Source: Xestospongia bergquistia (Eukaryota; Porifera; Demospongiae; Haplosclerida; Petrosiidae). From it: a DNA stretch of 64,000 bases. Position numbers and translations under genes: made by a program. Below, in pieces: positions 12,580 to 24,434 of the stretch (position 1 is its first letter; the number at the start of each line of letters is the position of its first letter). The notes beneath the pieces are model-generated. The model had not been told where the DNA came from. It saw only the letters and a list, made by a program, of their open reading frames with translations, and did no database searches. Location of the stretch: contig OZ014416.1 in the NCBI GenBank assembly GCA_963965975.1, forward strand, positions 1,302,001 through 1,366,000, read 5' to 3'.

Positions 12580-12941
12580 CTTGAAGTAGACTGGAAGCAC
12601 AACCCACTAAAGAAATACATTAATCAGTAGCCACATAAAGTCCAATACAGTGTCCTAACACATAAAGTCCAATACAGTGTCCTAACGTCATTTTTGTTAT
12701 CTTAATTATATTATAATATACAAATAAAGATGAAAAGTTATAATAAATATAACAGAGCATTTTAGTAAAATAGGAAATGACAATGTCCATTTTAGTAAAA
12801 TAGGAAATGACAATGTCCAGTATAGATATATGGGGTGCTGTAAAAAGTATATACTATACTTCAATAGTATGTTGAAGATAAATAGGCAGTGTTTATTAAG
12901 CTCTCAGAATGTTTGTTATTCTTTTGTAGGATTTTGTACTT

Positions 12942-13634
12942 TCAATTCTTCCAGTAATAGACCCCCACTAATATAGCAATCACTATGATCAGTATAGAAG
13001 TGAACAGAATGTACTGAGCTGATATCAATATGACAACATGTTTAAAACTGACAACATGGGAGAACCAACATCCAGTACTAACTGCAAATGATAAAGAAGA
13101 AATAAAGAGCAATAAGCAATATATTTAATTTCAAGAGCTTACTGAACATTCTCCTAGTATATGAGCTTCTATAATAGGACACTACGTCAGGTTGCTCTAA
13201 AAATTGACGAATTCTAAGACCCAAATCTTTGTTCTGAACAACAGGACCTTCAACAACAGTTATCACACTCTCCCATTTCACAGGAATATTCCTTGTTTTG
13301 ATCCATTTTCGCAGCACTTTACAAAGTTTTACATCATTGGAAATTTTTTCTGCCATAAGACCATCAAGATCACAGCTGGGTACTACAAGAAGCACACCAA
13401 TTTCATGCCATTTATCACTAATAGCTGTTAATAGTTGAAGAAGATGTCGTTCCTCTGGAGCTTTTTCTACACACAACAAGAGCAAAAGTACTTATTGTTG
13501 TTGACTTAACATCAGAGTATACTCAATATAGCTACGTATGTATTAGCATTAAAATTACCTAGTATTCCAGTGGTTGTCGTTTCTCTATTAGCATCTGACT
13601 CCATTTCTCCAATAACGTTTGTGACATTAGCCAT
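12942..13634 (-). CDS. Death-domain protein with C-terminal membrane anchor (copy 1)
   Basis: Three exons: 13559-13634, 13143-13466, 12942-13081 (540 nt, 179 aa). A short N-terminus starting MANVTNVIGEM has no signal peptide. Exon 2 encodes a death domain (about residues 28-118) with the expected pattern: DKWHEIGVLL, a spaced D-L-D-G-L, LCKVLRKWIK, PVKWESVITVVEG and LGLRIRQFLEQPD. Exon 3 encodes one hydrophobic helix (YILFTSILIIVIAILVGVYYW) two residues before the stop, so the protein looks tail-anchored with the death domain facing the cytosol. Death domains act by homotypic assembly in apoptosis and NF-kB signalling; which partner is used here is unknown. Three copies in the window differ mainly in the linker and a few death-domain residues. 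I do not recognise a named orthologue. Confidence 0.85.
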
Positions 13635-13919
13635 ATTCAAGACAGGGAAACACTAGTATAAACTCTGCAATAGTAACTACAATGTCTTGCCTTAAGTTGT
13701 CAGAACTATAGCAATACTAAAGAGTAGAGGAAATGTTCTATAAATAGCATCGTACTGTTTGTAAAGACAGTTATATAAAGACAGTGTTCTGAGATATTAT
13801 GTAGAGACAACTGAACATTGTAGTCAGGTTTATATGTATGTGTCTGTTTTGTTGATATATATTGTAACCATTGTCTTTGTTAAGCAAGCTGTCAAAATTA
13901 GAAACTCTTTATAATTCCC
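13635..13919. other. Upstream region of death-domain copy 1, duplication edge
   Basis: Bases 13635-13741 match the upstream flank of copy 2 (17396-17505) closely. Similarity then stops at about 13742, which marks one edge of the internal duplication or of the retroelement insertion. I see no gene here. Confidence 0.5.
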
Positions 13920-14960
13920 TAACTCTGAGAATATTACACTGGCAATGAGGTTGTGGATTCAATAGGTGAGAGATGGCATCTTTTGGGAGAATCTCCTAGT
14001 TTGACAAGACAAAGGAGGCTGGACCCAGTACATAGAGAGAGTAGATGATTATCTTGTGGCTAATAGCATAGACAGAAAAAGAAGTCCATTATACTCTGTC
14101 ATAAGTCAAGAATCATACCAACTCGTGAGAAGTCTTGTTGCACCTTAGAAACCATCAGAAATATCTTTCACAATAACTACCAGATGGAAGTGAGAAACCA
14201 GTTGGATTTGTATTTAGAATCAAATGCTGAAAGGAAGTACTCACAGACTGAAAAGGAAGTCCTAGCTATTGTGTTTGGGATTAAATGCAGGAGCACTGAC
14301 TCTATGAATATTCACTGAAATTCAAATATACCTGGATGAGTGGGAATGCAGATGCTCGCAGTAGATTACCATTACCATCAGTTGCTAGAGAGTTTGAGTC
14401 TTTACCAATTACATCAAAAGAAATTGCCACATAAACAGAAAAGGACACAAATTTTGTGGAAAATGGCGGCTGGCAAACAAGCATGGATGATGAGCTCAAA
14501 CCATACTTCAATAAGAGATCTGAGCTATCGTTTTTTTTACTGGTTATTGTACCTCCATTGGGTCATGCCATTCTAATTGAGGAGTTACACAAAAGGACAT
14601 TCAGGTGTAGCAAAAATGGAAAAGTCTGGTGGTCAGGCCTTGATGAAAATGTTGCACACAGAGTGCTAAGCATTACAACCGTCATCACCTCTCATACCTT
14701 TTCAGTCTTGATAATGACCATTAAAACCTTGAACTACATTTAGATTTTGCAGGTCCATTTCAGAATCATATGTTTTTAATAGTAATTGATGATCATTCTA
14801 AACGGATTGAAGTTCACCCTGTGTCTTCTATTGCTTCATCAATTGTAATCTCACATCTACATCAAATCTTCAAACAATATGGACTGCTAGTTGTTGCAAA
14901 AGATAATGATCAATCATTTATTATGTTACAAATTCGAGAAATCCCTGTACACTAATGGTA
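13920..14960 (+). mobile_element. Decayed Ty3/gypsy-type LTR retrotransposon fragment
   Basis: Frame-broken pieces of a retrotransposon polyprotein occur in the expected order. At about 14030-14170 there is gag-like sequence (DDYL..NSID, then QLVRSLVAP in a shifted frame). At about 14200-14290 an RNase H end contains YSQTEKEVLAIVFGIK. At about 14340-14400 there is the connector NADARSRLPLPS. At 14456-14960 come the integrase N-terminal and core parts (KRTFRCSKNGKVWW; FLIVIDDHSKRIEVHPVSS; HQIFKQYGL). Most of protease and reverse transcriptase is missing and several stops and frameshifts interrupt it, so it is inactive. No LTRs were recognised at the edges. It separates TMEM41A/death-domain copies 1 and 2. 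Confidence 0.8.
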
Positions 14961-15406
14961 GCACATCTCCCTACCATACTACCCTCATCACCAGTGTAAT
15001 ATTCACAAGTTAGGGGATTATGAAGAATTTCTTATTTTGTCAATATAAACACAAAGATTGAAATAAATTGAATCATGTGTCAAACAGCCTTATTAATAAC
15101 ATGTAATTATTCTTAAGTTTTACATGTTGTTTATATGAGGTTTGCATTATATTACAAAAAGGCTTAATTAAAAGAAGCATAGTTGCTATGTCAAATTGAT
15201 AATAATAATGAATAACAAAATTACAACCATATATAATGAGTCTACTTAGTCTAGTACATGCAATATCAGAATTTCTTAAAATATGCCTATTCATGTCATC
15301 AGTGTTAAGATGTAGTCTTTAGGAGCAACCCCTGATAACATTGCTGGACATGGTTTGTAATTTTAAATCATGTTAACATTAGAGATATTTACTATGTTTA
15401 TCTTAC

Positions 15407-16289
15407 CAATTAAAACTGAGAAATAAAATTTAGTGAACTCTACTCCAATATGAGGTGCTGTCATATTTAGTAACTAATTAGGCGTGGCTGGAAATAATCG
15501 TGCAGACACTAATATCAGGAATTCACTTGCATCTGGTTGACCTTTAATCTGAAATGAAAAATAAAAATTAATTAATTATTAATTAAGAGTAATAGATAAT
15601 GTACTAGCAATTAATTTGAAAAAGTTGTACTGAGAACATTAAATGTCAATATTACATATTTATTATGTACTTTCATTTTCACTGGTTCTATCTTGTTCTT
15701 GAGGTAATGTTATATCAACCTTTGTCTAAATGTTTTAGAGAGTAAAAAACAGCTTGAGGCACCAGTTGCTGACAGAACACATACCAATGGTACACCAATC
15801 ATACCACCAAAGATAGCACCAGCAAATACATTCTAAGCAATTAAGAGTTTAAATAATGACACAATAGATGGATGGATGGTAAAATATAGGACCAGATGAA
15901 TGCATAGATATTGATGGATAGTTGAATGAATGGATGTTTACTAATATTGCTGATCCGGGGATAGAAAAGGTTTGCTTAAACAAATAAGCTAGAGAAAATA
16001 GCAACAACACCATCCACCAGTGATCTTCTTTGACTAATGTAAAATCATCAACTAATCTCTTGAGGTCTTCTACATCTCTGGGAAACTGCAAAACCACTCT
16101 ATTCCAAGAGACACTGAACTGAAACCTAACACAACAATTATTTTAATATTTAAACGACCTTTCTCCCACTTTTCCAGTGAGTTTAGTAGCTACTAAATAC
16201 AAAGAGATGAGACTCAATAGAAATACAGTTGCTAATCCAACTATGCTCTTGAGAAGGGAAGAACCAGCATGATAACGAGAGGTGGCCAT
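15407..16289 (-). pseudogene. TMEM41A-like pseudogene (copy 2, last exon missing)
   Basis: Exons 1-4 align with copy 1: 16159-16289, 15942-16125, 15671-15832 and 15407-15548, with the same lengths and splice sites. Two in-frame stops are present: TAA at 15710-15712, where copies 1 and 3 have GAA (Glu), and TAG at 15474-15476, where they have TGG in the conserved TPNWLLN. Homology to the copy 1 intron continues only to about 15057 and then ends in the retroelement side, so exon 5 is absent. Two stops plus loss of the C-terminal exon make a functional product very unlikely. Confidence 0.85.
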
Positions 16290-16600
16290 CTTGAAGTAGA
16301 CTGGAAGCTTAAGCACAACCCACTAAAGAAATATATTAATCAGTAGCCACATAAAGTCCAATACAGTGTCCTAACGTCATTTTTGTTATCTTAATTATAT
16401 TATAATATACCAATAAAGATGAAAAGTTATAATAAATATAACAGAGCATTTTAGTAAAATAGGAATTGGCAATGTCCAGTATAGATATATGGGGTGCTGT
16501 AAAAAGTATATACTATACTTCAATAGTATGTTGAAGATAAATAGGCAGTATTTATTAAGCTCTCAGAATGTTTGTTATTCTTTTGTAGGATTTTGTACTT

Positions 16601-17395
16601 TCAATTCTTCCAGTAATAGACCCCCACTAATATAGCAATCACTATGATCAGTATAGAAATAAACAGAATGTACTGAGCTGATATCAATATGACAACATGT
16701 TTAAAGGTGACAACATTATAGGAGAACCAATATCCAGTACGAACTGCAAAGGAGAATGGAGAATAAAGAGCAATAAACAATATATTTTAAGAGTGTATAT
16801 ACTTCAGTACAAATTGTGTTGAGTTAGATTATATTTGTACATACACTGAACAAATAACATACTGATATATTTAAGCATGTTCAACTTAATTTCAAGAGCT
16901 TACTGAACATTTTCGTAGCATATGAACTACTATAATAGTAGACTATGTCTGGTTTCTCTAAAAATTTACGAATTTTAAGACCCAAATCTCTGTTCTGAAC
17001 AACAGGACCTTCAACAACAGTTATCACACTCTCCCATTTCACAGGAATATTCTTCGTTTTGATCCATTTTCGCAGCACTTTACAAAGTTTTACATCATTG
17101 GACATTTTTTCTGCCATAAGACCATCAAGATCACAGCTGGGTACTACAAGAAGCACACCAATTTCATGCCATTTATCACTAATATCTGTTAATAGTTGAA
17201 GAAGATGTCGTTCCTCTGGAGCTTTTTCTACACACAACAAGAGCAAAAGTACTTATTGTTGTTGACTTAACATCAGAGTATACTCAATATAGCCACGTAT
17301 GTATTAGCATTAAAATTACCTAGTATTCCAGTGGTTGTCGTTTCTCTATTAGCATCTGACTCTATTTCTCCAATAACGTTTGTGACATTAGCCAT
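16601..17395 (-). CDS. Death-domain protein with C-terminal membrane anchor (copy 2)
   Basis: Exons 17320-17395, 16904-17227 and 16601-16743 (543 nt, 180 aa). It is nearly identical to copy 1 through the death domain (LLTDISDKWHEIG, VLRKWIKTKNIPVKWESV). It diverges after the domain (FLEKPDIVYYYSSSYATKM), with one extra residue before the hydrophobic C-terminal helix. The open frame is intact although the neighbouring TMEM41A copy is dead. The intron before the last exon is about 100 bp longer than in copy 1 and matches copy 3, so copy 2 shares features with both. Confidence 0.82.
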
Positions 17396-17796
17396 ATTCA
17401 AGACAGGGAAACACTAGTATAAACTCTGCAATAGTAACTACAATGTCTTGCCTTAAGTTGTCAGAACTATAGCAATACTAAAGAGTAGAGGAAATGTTCT
17501 ATAATTAGTATCATTCTATTTTTAGACTTTATCATTAGAAGTCTAAAGGCTAATAATATTTCAATACATCAATTTGTTGTATTTAATATCCCACTCCTTA
17601 CACATAGCTACTGTATACAGTAGTAGGTGTGCACATCCTACTGAACCCTGACCCTTCTTTAAATTATTCAGAAATTAATTAGATGATTAAATGTGAGCAT
17701 AATTATATATCAATTATATACGAAACAACAATAGTAGCATCAAACAAAAATACTGTGTATATAGAATACATTAATCACAGAGAAATAAACATTAAA
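17396..17796. other. Intergenic spacer between death-domain copy 2 and plexin-like copy A
   Basis: About 400 bp, closely repeated at 29150-29566 in the second duplication unit. It should hold the death-domain promoter and the 3' flank of the plexin-like gene. I see no additional exon. Confidence 0.5.
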
Positions 17797-18561
17797 TCAA
17801 GAGGTCAATTTCATGTCAATGTAATCATTATTCTTAAGAAAAACATCTTCATTCACATGATTCTCCTCTTGGCTCTCTTCCATAAGAAGAGACTTACTTG
17901 GAACAGTGGGACTCTTGTTTCCATAGCAACCAGGCAAAGGTGGAGGAATTGTGGGTGATTTCACCTCTGAAGAGCTAAGAGAAACACTCCTCATTACGAC
18001 GTAGCTGCTCTCTGGACGCTCGGTCAAAGGTGTAGTAGTTGCTGACCTCATCTCAATGTAATTGGTCACAACTGGAAAATCAAATTGAGGAGAGGGACGT
18101 GTTGATCCTGTGTTGGTTGTCGAGGCAGAGTGCATAGCAACATATTCCTCTTGCGGTAACTGAAGTAGCTGGGGACGTTTCTCAGTTGGTTTTCCATAAA
18201 TTCGGTTTTCATCAATTGGAGTGAGCTTCTTAATGATTTTTGTATACTCAGGAATGTCAGCTATAGAAGGAATTAAAATTATATACAATTTTGGGTGAGA
18301 TATTTTACAAATACCATCAAAATCTCCATCAGTTTCTTCACTGTTGTTGCTTTGTAGGAGGTTTTGAGTTGAGCTCGGCCAGGATGATTGTGACAAATCA
18401 GGTGATGATGCAGAATGGTGACTAATTGAGTGATTAGTATGGTCATATTGATCAGTAGAAAGGAGTTCTGAAACTGGTCGATTGTTAGGTAGAGTTGTAT
18501 TGGAATAAGTTGGAGTTGATAGGGGCAATGTTAACTAAAGTGAGATATTTATATATTATTA

Positions 18562-18618
<57 letters not shown>

Positions 18619-21600
18619 GTGCAATTTTTAAATCAAAATCACATCAATACTCATATTAATCATTTGTTTGTCCATCCATCCATCAATTCATCTATCTGTC
18701 CATCATGTACATACATGGGCTGTTGTCGGAACTGCCTCTTTCACATTCTGATAAGTCTTTTGATTGCAGTTCTGATATTGATTTTCAAGGGTAGGACTCA
18801 GGTATATATTATCAGGAATTGTTTCATAAATAATGTCACCAGATCGCTCAATGACATCACAATAATGATTTGAAGGTTGTAATGATATTTCCAGACCTTT
18901 AGCTGTTGGTGTTGTTGTCCTATTCCTTAATACAGTCCTCCTATAAAGAGATAACAAGTTTAAAATCAACAGCTAGTACTTAGATTACAAATACTTTGTT
19001 AAGTTCCTCAGAGGAGGATGCTTCATTTTCCAATACTTAACTATTACAGCAGCAACTACTAGCATCAGAATAGCTGTTACCAAGGTAACCACAACAATAA
19101 TGATTGCTAACATGAGGTTGGACAACGTGCCAGTCTTGGTGACACCATTTACATTTAAATTATAATGAATTTGTCCAACATCATAAACCAAACTGCCATT
19201 AGCTATAGATACTGTGACGTTGGCCCCATATTTTCTTTGAGTGGTGGTAATTTGCGGCAGGAGACAATAAAGACTCTGAAAAGATTAACATGCTGTCAAA
19301 TGATGACATAATTATGACATCATTGTGACTCACTTTAGCAGTGACTTGTTGAATGACGCAAACAGCATTATCAACTGTGACATTTATCTCATTCACTAAA
19401 ACACTATTGATATGATTACCCTGTAATCAAAAGATTAAAATGAAGCAATCAACATTTATGACAAAACATGTTATACTGGTAAGAACCATACTGTCATTGT
19501 AAATGGTGCTACTATATTTATCATGATTAGATTTTTTGATACCAATCTATAGTAAGTTGTAACATATGAAACAATTCTTAACTTGATACAGTACAATCAG
19601 AAAATTCCCATTTCCTTATTGTGTCTAATTTTCCTTATCAAACCAGCTGTTATGTTATTTCAGTTATTTCACTTATAGCATGGATGTACTTATATGATAT
19701 ACTATAAGAGTCCCACCTGATATAATTTAAACCTTACAACATATAGAATGTATTATATAGATTCCTAATATAACATTACATGTGTTGGGGGAATTTGCAG
19801 AAAACTAACAGCTGGAATTGAAAGTTGTAATATAACAGTTTCACTATTATTATCTCCTCTTACCAATATAGTAATACCGGATTGACTCGTCCCATCACTA
19901 ATGATACTTTCAAAAACAGGGTTAGGTTTTAATTGAAGGGTTAGTGTTGATGATGACATACATATGATGTTATCTAGCGCCAATCTATAGTTCAACAAGA
20001 GAGGTGAGTTGAAGGAGTGGGAGGAGGAAATGGGTGGAGCTTGACAAGTTAAAACAGTATCATTGATAGGACGACAAACCTAACAAAAATAAATTAATTT
20101 TTCCTATTAAATTGTTATTGATTGTACTCACAGAAGTATATATTTCATTGTTATACTCAATAATCAGGACTGGTCTTGGAGCTGAAGTCAAGTGACGACC
20201 AATAAACTGTAAGGTGACACCACCTCTGTTGAAAGAGAGAGAGAGAGATGTGAGGTGCTTCTTGGTGTAACTTGTACTATGATGATGACATCACTATGTG
20301 TCATAGGGTTAATAATGGTTGTGTGAATGTATGGTTTAGTGTTTTGGGTTTGGAAGGATTTAGGTTTTAGGATGTAAGGTTTAGGGTGCTTCTCGGTATA
20401 ACTTGTAACTCATACTATGACATCACTATGTGTCATGTCATGATGATGTCAGCATATTCAAGTTACACCAAGAACCAACTGAAATGTCCTTCAATTCCGT
20501 TAATTATGTACTAATATTTAAATATAACACTAAATTTGAAAATATATGGGGAACTCACGCTGGTATTATTTTATTAGGTATCAACGATATACAAGAGGGA
20601 TTAGTTCGATAGTCAAAAGTGACATTGGATGATGTCACAATGAAGTCATCAATAATAACCTCAACTTGTCCAACTCCAGAACCAAGTAATGTTGGAAATG
20701 TCACACAAGTAATTGATGATTGAGTAATATTTCTATATGAATTAATGGATACACAAATAAATGGCTGGATGAATGAACATTTATTAATTCACAAATAGAT
20801 GAACGAATGGAGAGATGGATTAATACATGGATAAGTTGATGGATAGACAAATGAATGGATCAATTGAATATGTCTGCATTGATATACAAATAGATATATT
20901 AACTGATGATTAGAATAAGTATTTACAATTTGCTGCAGAAAACTCCAGCAACTCTAACTCGTGTTCTAGACCTCTCGCCAATATCAAGAAAGGAACCTGA
21001 TACTACTACCAATGTTCCCCCAGCTACTGGGCCCCAAGCTGGTACAATACTATTTAGAGTTGGTATTTGATATAGATAATATACAGATGTTGAATTGATT
21101 GACACGTTCAGTCCCTCTCTATTAAAAATTATGAAAATATTCTTGTAACCAATTGTAGAGGATGCTCCTGTAATACAGCTAACTTGATGACCTAATAGCA
21201 ATACAATATTTAGTAATAATATATAATAATACACATTATATATGACATATTACCTGGTATAAATGATGTGTTGAGTAGTAGACATTCTATAGACCCAATA
21301 TAAATATTAATGATGTCAAAAAAATTGAAAGGTAAATCATTTCCATATATGGTGACATTGGTACCACCAGCTGCTGGTCCAGAATTTGGAAAGATTGAAC
21401 TGTTGATGGATGAAAGGATAATGGATAGACGGATGGATAAATAGATGGATAAATCATTACTTAATCAAATTACCTAATTATAGGTAAAGAACACTTGTTA
21501 GTTTCCATAGCAACAGGATTATGACATTCACTGTTAGAGTAGCAGCCTGTTTCACACCAGACACAATTTATAGTAAAGAGATAACTCTGAGAGAGACAAA

Positions 21601-22989
21601 ATGAACAGCCTGAAGATAGTCTAGTACAGTTATAGAACAAGATGGCCAAAACTGCGGACAAAATGATAATGATATAACAAAATGGCTAAAGTAACTACTA
21701 ACTATTATTAGTATTTGATGTACTATTTGATACTTCCAATGTGTAGTGATGTCCATTAGATGATATAGACCATGTTACATAGAGATCAAATATGTTTGTC
21801 AATTCACTGAAATAATTTAACTGGAGGATTAAAAGATGAGTTAATGAATGGATGAATGGGTAGATTAATGGATGGATGAATTGATAATGGATGAATAGGT
21901 AATTTAATGGATGAATGGGTAATTTAATGGATGGATGAATTGATGAAGGGGTAATTTAATGGATGGATGACCTGATAATGGATGAATGGGTAATTTAATG
22001 GATGGATAAATTGATAATGGATGAATGGGTAATTTAATGGATGGATGACCTGATAATGGATGGATGAATTGATAATGGATGAATGGATAGATTAATGGAT
22101 GGATGAATTGAAAATGGACAGATAGATAATAAACAAATGGACAGATTACACACAGAGTCAAATTGACACATGAGATGTGTCGAGTTGAGATAAACAGCTG
22201 TAGTTTGTAGAACAGATGAATTAAACTGACGAAGGTAACAAGTGTATTGTGTCCCACTGATCACCTATGATAAAGACCAACAATTTATGGCACATATCAC
22301 TACTGTTAGCAGCTGTTATATGTGACCTAACATTAGCATAAACTGGTATTTATTATAAATTACTCAAATCAATTCAAGAAGTGAATTGATTCACTTACAT
22401 TAGGTGATGGTAGATTAAAACCACTTAATAAAACTTCATTAACAGCTGACACTGACAATTTGTAGGATGTACTTGCAGACAGACTCGGGCAAATTTGACT
22501 GACTGGTTTATCTTGTGGTGACTAAGAGCAACAACATAAATATATTAATGTATGCATTATGAATGAGTGACATACATTTGACCAGCTGCTATTATTAATA
22601 CAGTATGATGAAGTCCCAGTACATATCATATCATATGTACACCATCCACATATATTTGGCCATTTAGTGAGACATTGAAAACAGCTGCAAGTGTAATATA
22701 AATAATGAAATAATATTATTAGGTAATCTATCCATCCATCCAAGTGAGGCTGGCATTCATTTGTCTATTCACCCATCCATCTATTGATGTACCTATCTAT
22801 CTTAGAACAATTGATAATTGTCAGGTTTGTTGTAGATACCACAATAGGAAATGGCAGAGACAGTGAACTTGTCAAACTTATGTTGAGGTCTATTAGTGAC
22901 ATACAACAGACAAAGTGAATACCACAAACACAAACAAATCACAAACAATAAAAGTGTCTAGACTTACTAAGATGTTGACCATTAAAGGA
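17797..22989 (-). CDS. Plexin-like receptor, 5'-truncated copy A (PSI/IPT, TM, docking tail)
   Basis: Sixteen exons match the 3' exons of the full gene at 29567-38514: 22793-22889, 22576-22684 (PSI), 22399-22521, 22154-22264, 21703-21820, 21474-21651 (PSI), 21254-21399, 20927-21191, 20559-20732, 20132-20225, 19780-20079, 19334-19420, 18995-19275 (TM), 18715-18940, 18315-18534, 17797-18260. Homology stops at 22989 inside the preceding exon, at the duplication junction, so Sema, PSI1, signal peptide and promoter are absent. All retained exons are open, including 19780-20079, which is frameshifted in the full-length copy. The tail keeps YQNC, YQNV, EEYVAM, NYIEM, SYVVM and DYIDM. Without a promoter it is probably not expressed as a receptor, but the coding part is undamaged. 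Confidence 0.75.
18555..18617. repeat. (ATT)n microsatellite
   Basis: About 20 ATT units in a plexin-like intron, just upstream (in gene direction) of exon 18315-18534. The matching tract in copy B (30325-30360) is shorter. Confidence 0.9.
20252..20480. repeat. Foldback/MITE-like element in plexin-like intron (copy A)
   Basis: A 14-bp perfect inverted repeat, CTTGGTGTAACTTG at 20261-20274 and its complement at 20459-20472, bounds about 200 bp. The interior has two copies of GACATCACTATGTGTCAT and several TTTAGGGTT-like words. The same element occurs in copy B at about 31998-32226, so the insertion predates the duplication. Confidence 0.5.
21836..22135. repeat. GGATGGATGAAT-type minisatellite (copy A intron)
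   Basis: Irregular tandem units built from AATGGATGGATGA, CTGATAATGGATGAATGG and GTAATTTA words, in the intron between exons 22154-22264 and 21703-21820. They read as proline/isoleucine/histidine-rich open frames on the minus strand, but this is repeat, not gene. Confidence 0.85.
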
Positions 22990-22990
22990 G

Positions 22991-24403
22991 TACTACTACA
23001 CAGCAGGGTAACATTGAAAAAAACATGTCTGTTGCACCTGACCGTTTACAGACTTCCATAAAGATTTGTATTGCTGGAACGTGGTCTTTTCGTATAGCTG
23101 CTATTAATGAGTATAGAATTACTGGATATTTTAGTGAACCTAGTTTATTCAGTATTAAAATAAATTGTGCAAGTAAGCTTGTAAATGAATTGTTCATGAA
23201 TGGATGAAAATACTATTAATAGAGCACTTAATTCATGGAAGCATGGCCTCATAATTGTACATGAGAAAAATTGAATGTTCAAAGTTGATAACAAGTTATG
23301 ACATATAAATTAAATGAACAGTTCTAGAACAATTATGTACAAAATGACAACTTACTTAATACCAATACATGGTCATTTTCATGTCATCTGATCGTATATA
23401 GTAATATATCCTAACAATAGTATTGTTACATTCATGAAATAGAGTAACTGTATATGGTACCTAGTTAGAGTATATTTTCAGGTTTTCTATTGTTACACTA
23501 GCTCCAATATCCTTGATAAACAAAGTCTTGAAAAATAATAATGTTAAAACAAAACTAGAGATTTAGCTGCAAAGAAAATAATCCTTTGTAGATAGTTAAT
23601 ACAGTTTGGTTAGTGATATATTTTATACTAAAGTTAGACACTCATGCTGTAAACAGTAATGACATAATGTTATCACAAGTTATGTTAATTGATGAGTGAG
23701 TTGTGATATTACTTAATTGTTATTTATTCAGTTTATTGTTATTTATACAATGCTTCTTTCTGTAGGCCCTCCAGCAAAAATGAACCCACCTAATGTACTG
23801 GAAATTTCAAATGAACCAAACCAAGTTCTCATTCAATGGACAAAGCCAGACTCTCATGGAGCTGCTCTAACTAGTTATATTATTAAATATAGGTAGGAGA
23901 ATGTCATTATTCTTCTCTAGTCATATCTACGTATTCCCTGTAGTACTACTACACAGCAGAGTAACATTGAAAAAAACATATCTGTTACACATAACCATTT
24001 ACTGACTTCAATTAAGATTTGTATTGCTGGGATATGGAGTTTTCAGATTGCTGCAACAAATGAATATGGAAGTACTGGAGATTATAGTAATCCTACCTTG
24101 TTCAACATTAGAATGAATTGTCCAAGTAAGCTTGTGGATGAATTGTTCATAAATGAATGAAAATACTATTAAAAAGAATAATTGAATATTCAAAGTTGAT
24201 AAGAAGTTATGACATATAAATCAAATGAACATTCTAGAATAATATTTTAATTATGTACACATTGATAACTTACTTCATATCAATGGTCAGGTCATGACAC
24301 TTAGCTGTGATGGTGTTGACTATCTTTATCTATTAACCATTTGTAGACTATAGTGGAGTGTAAAATACATTATATACTTTGAGAGTATGTGATCCACTGA
24401 ATA

Positions 24404-24434
<31 letters not shown>

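Larger units (their letters stand above)
6463..22989. repeat. Tandem segmental duplication, unit A (16.5 kb)
   Basis: Unit A runs from the intron/exon border of FN3 repeat 2 (about 6463) to the middle of a plexin-like exon (22989). Unit B follows directly. Shared order: FN3 exons, TM exon, kinase fossil, tail exon, TMEM41A, death-domain gene, plexin-like 3' half. Unit A is longer because it has two more FN3 repeats, a second TMEM41A/death-domain pair and the gypsy fragment. Confidence 0.85.

Noticed and set aside
14456..14955. Open frames between the two TMEM41A/death-domain pairs as host genes
   Set aside because: Their motifs are gypsy RNase H/integrase fragments with frameshifts, hence transposon remains.
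20337..20400. Interstitial telomere sequence
   Set aside because: Only scattered TTTAGGGT-like words, no regular TTAGGG array.
21904..22264. Pro/Ile/His-rich minus-strand open frames (also 33443-33898)
   Set aside because: They read through GGATGGATGAAT minisatellites in introns; only short pieces of the flanking exons in them are real coding sequence.
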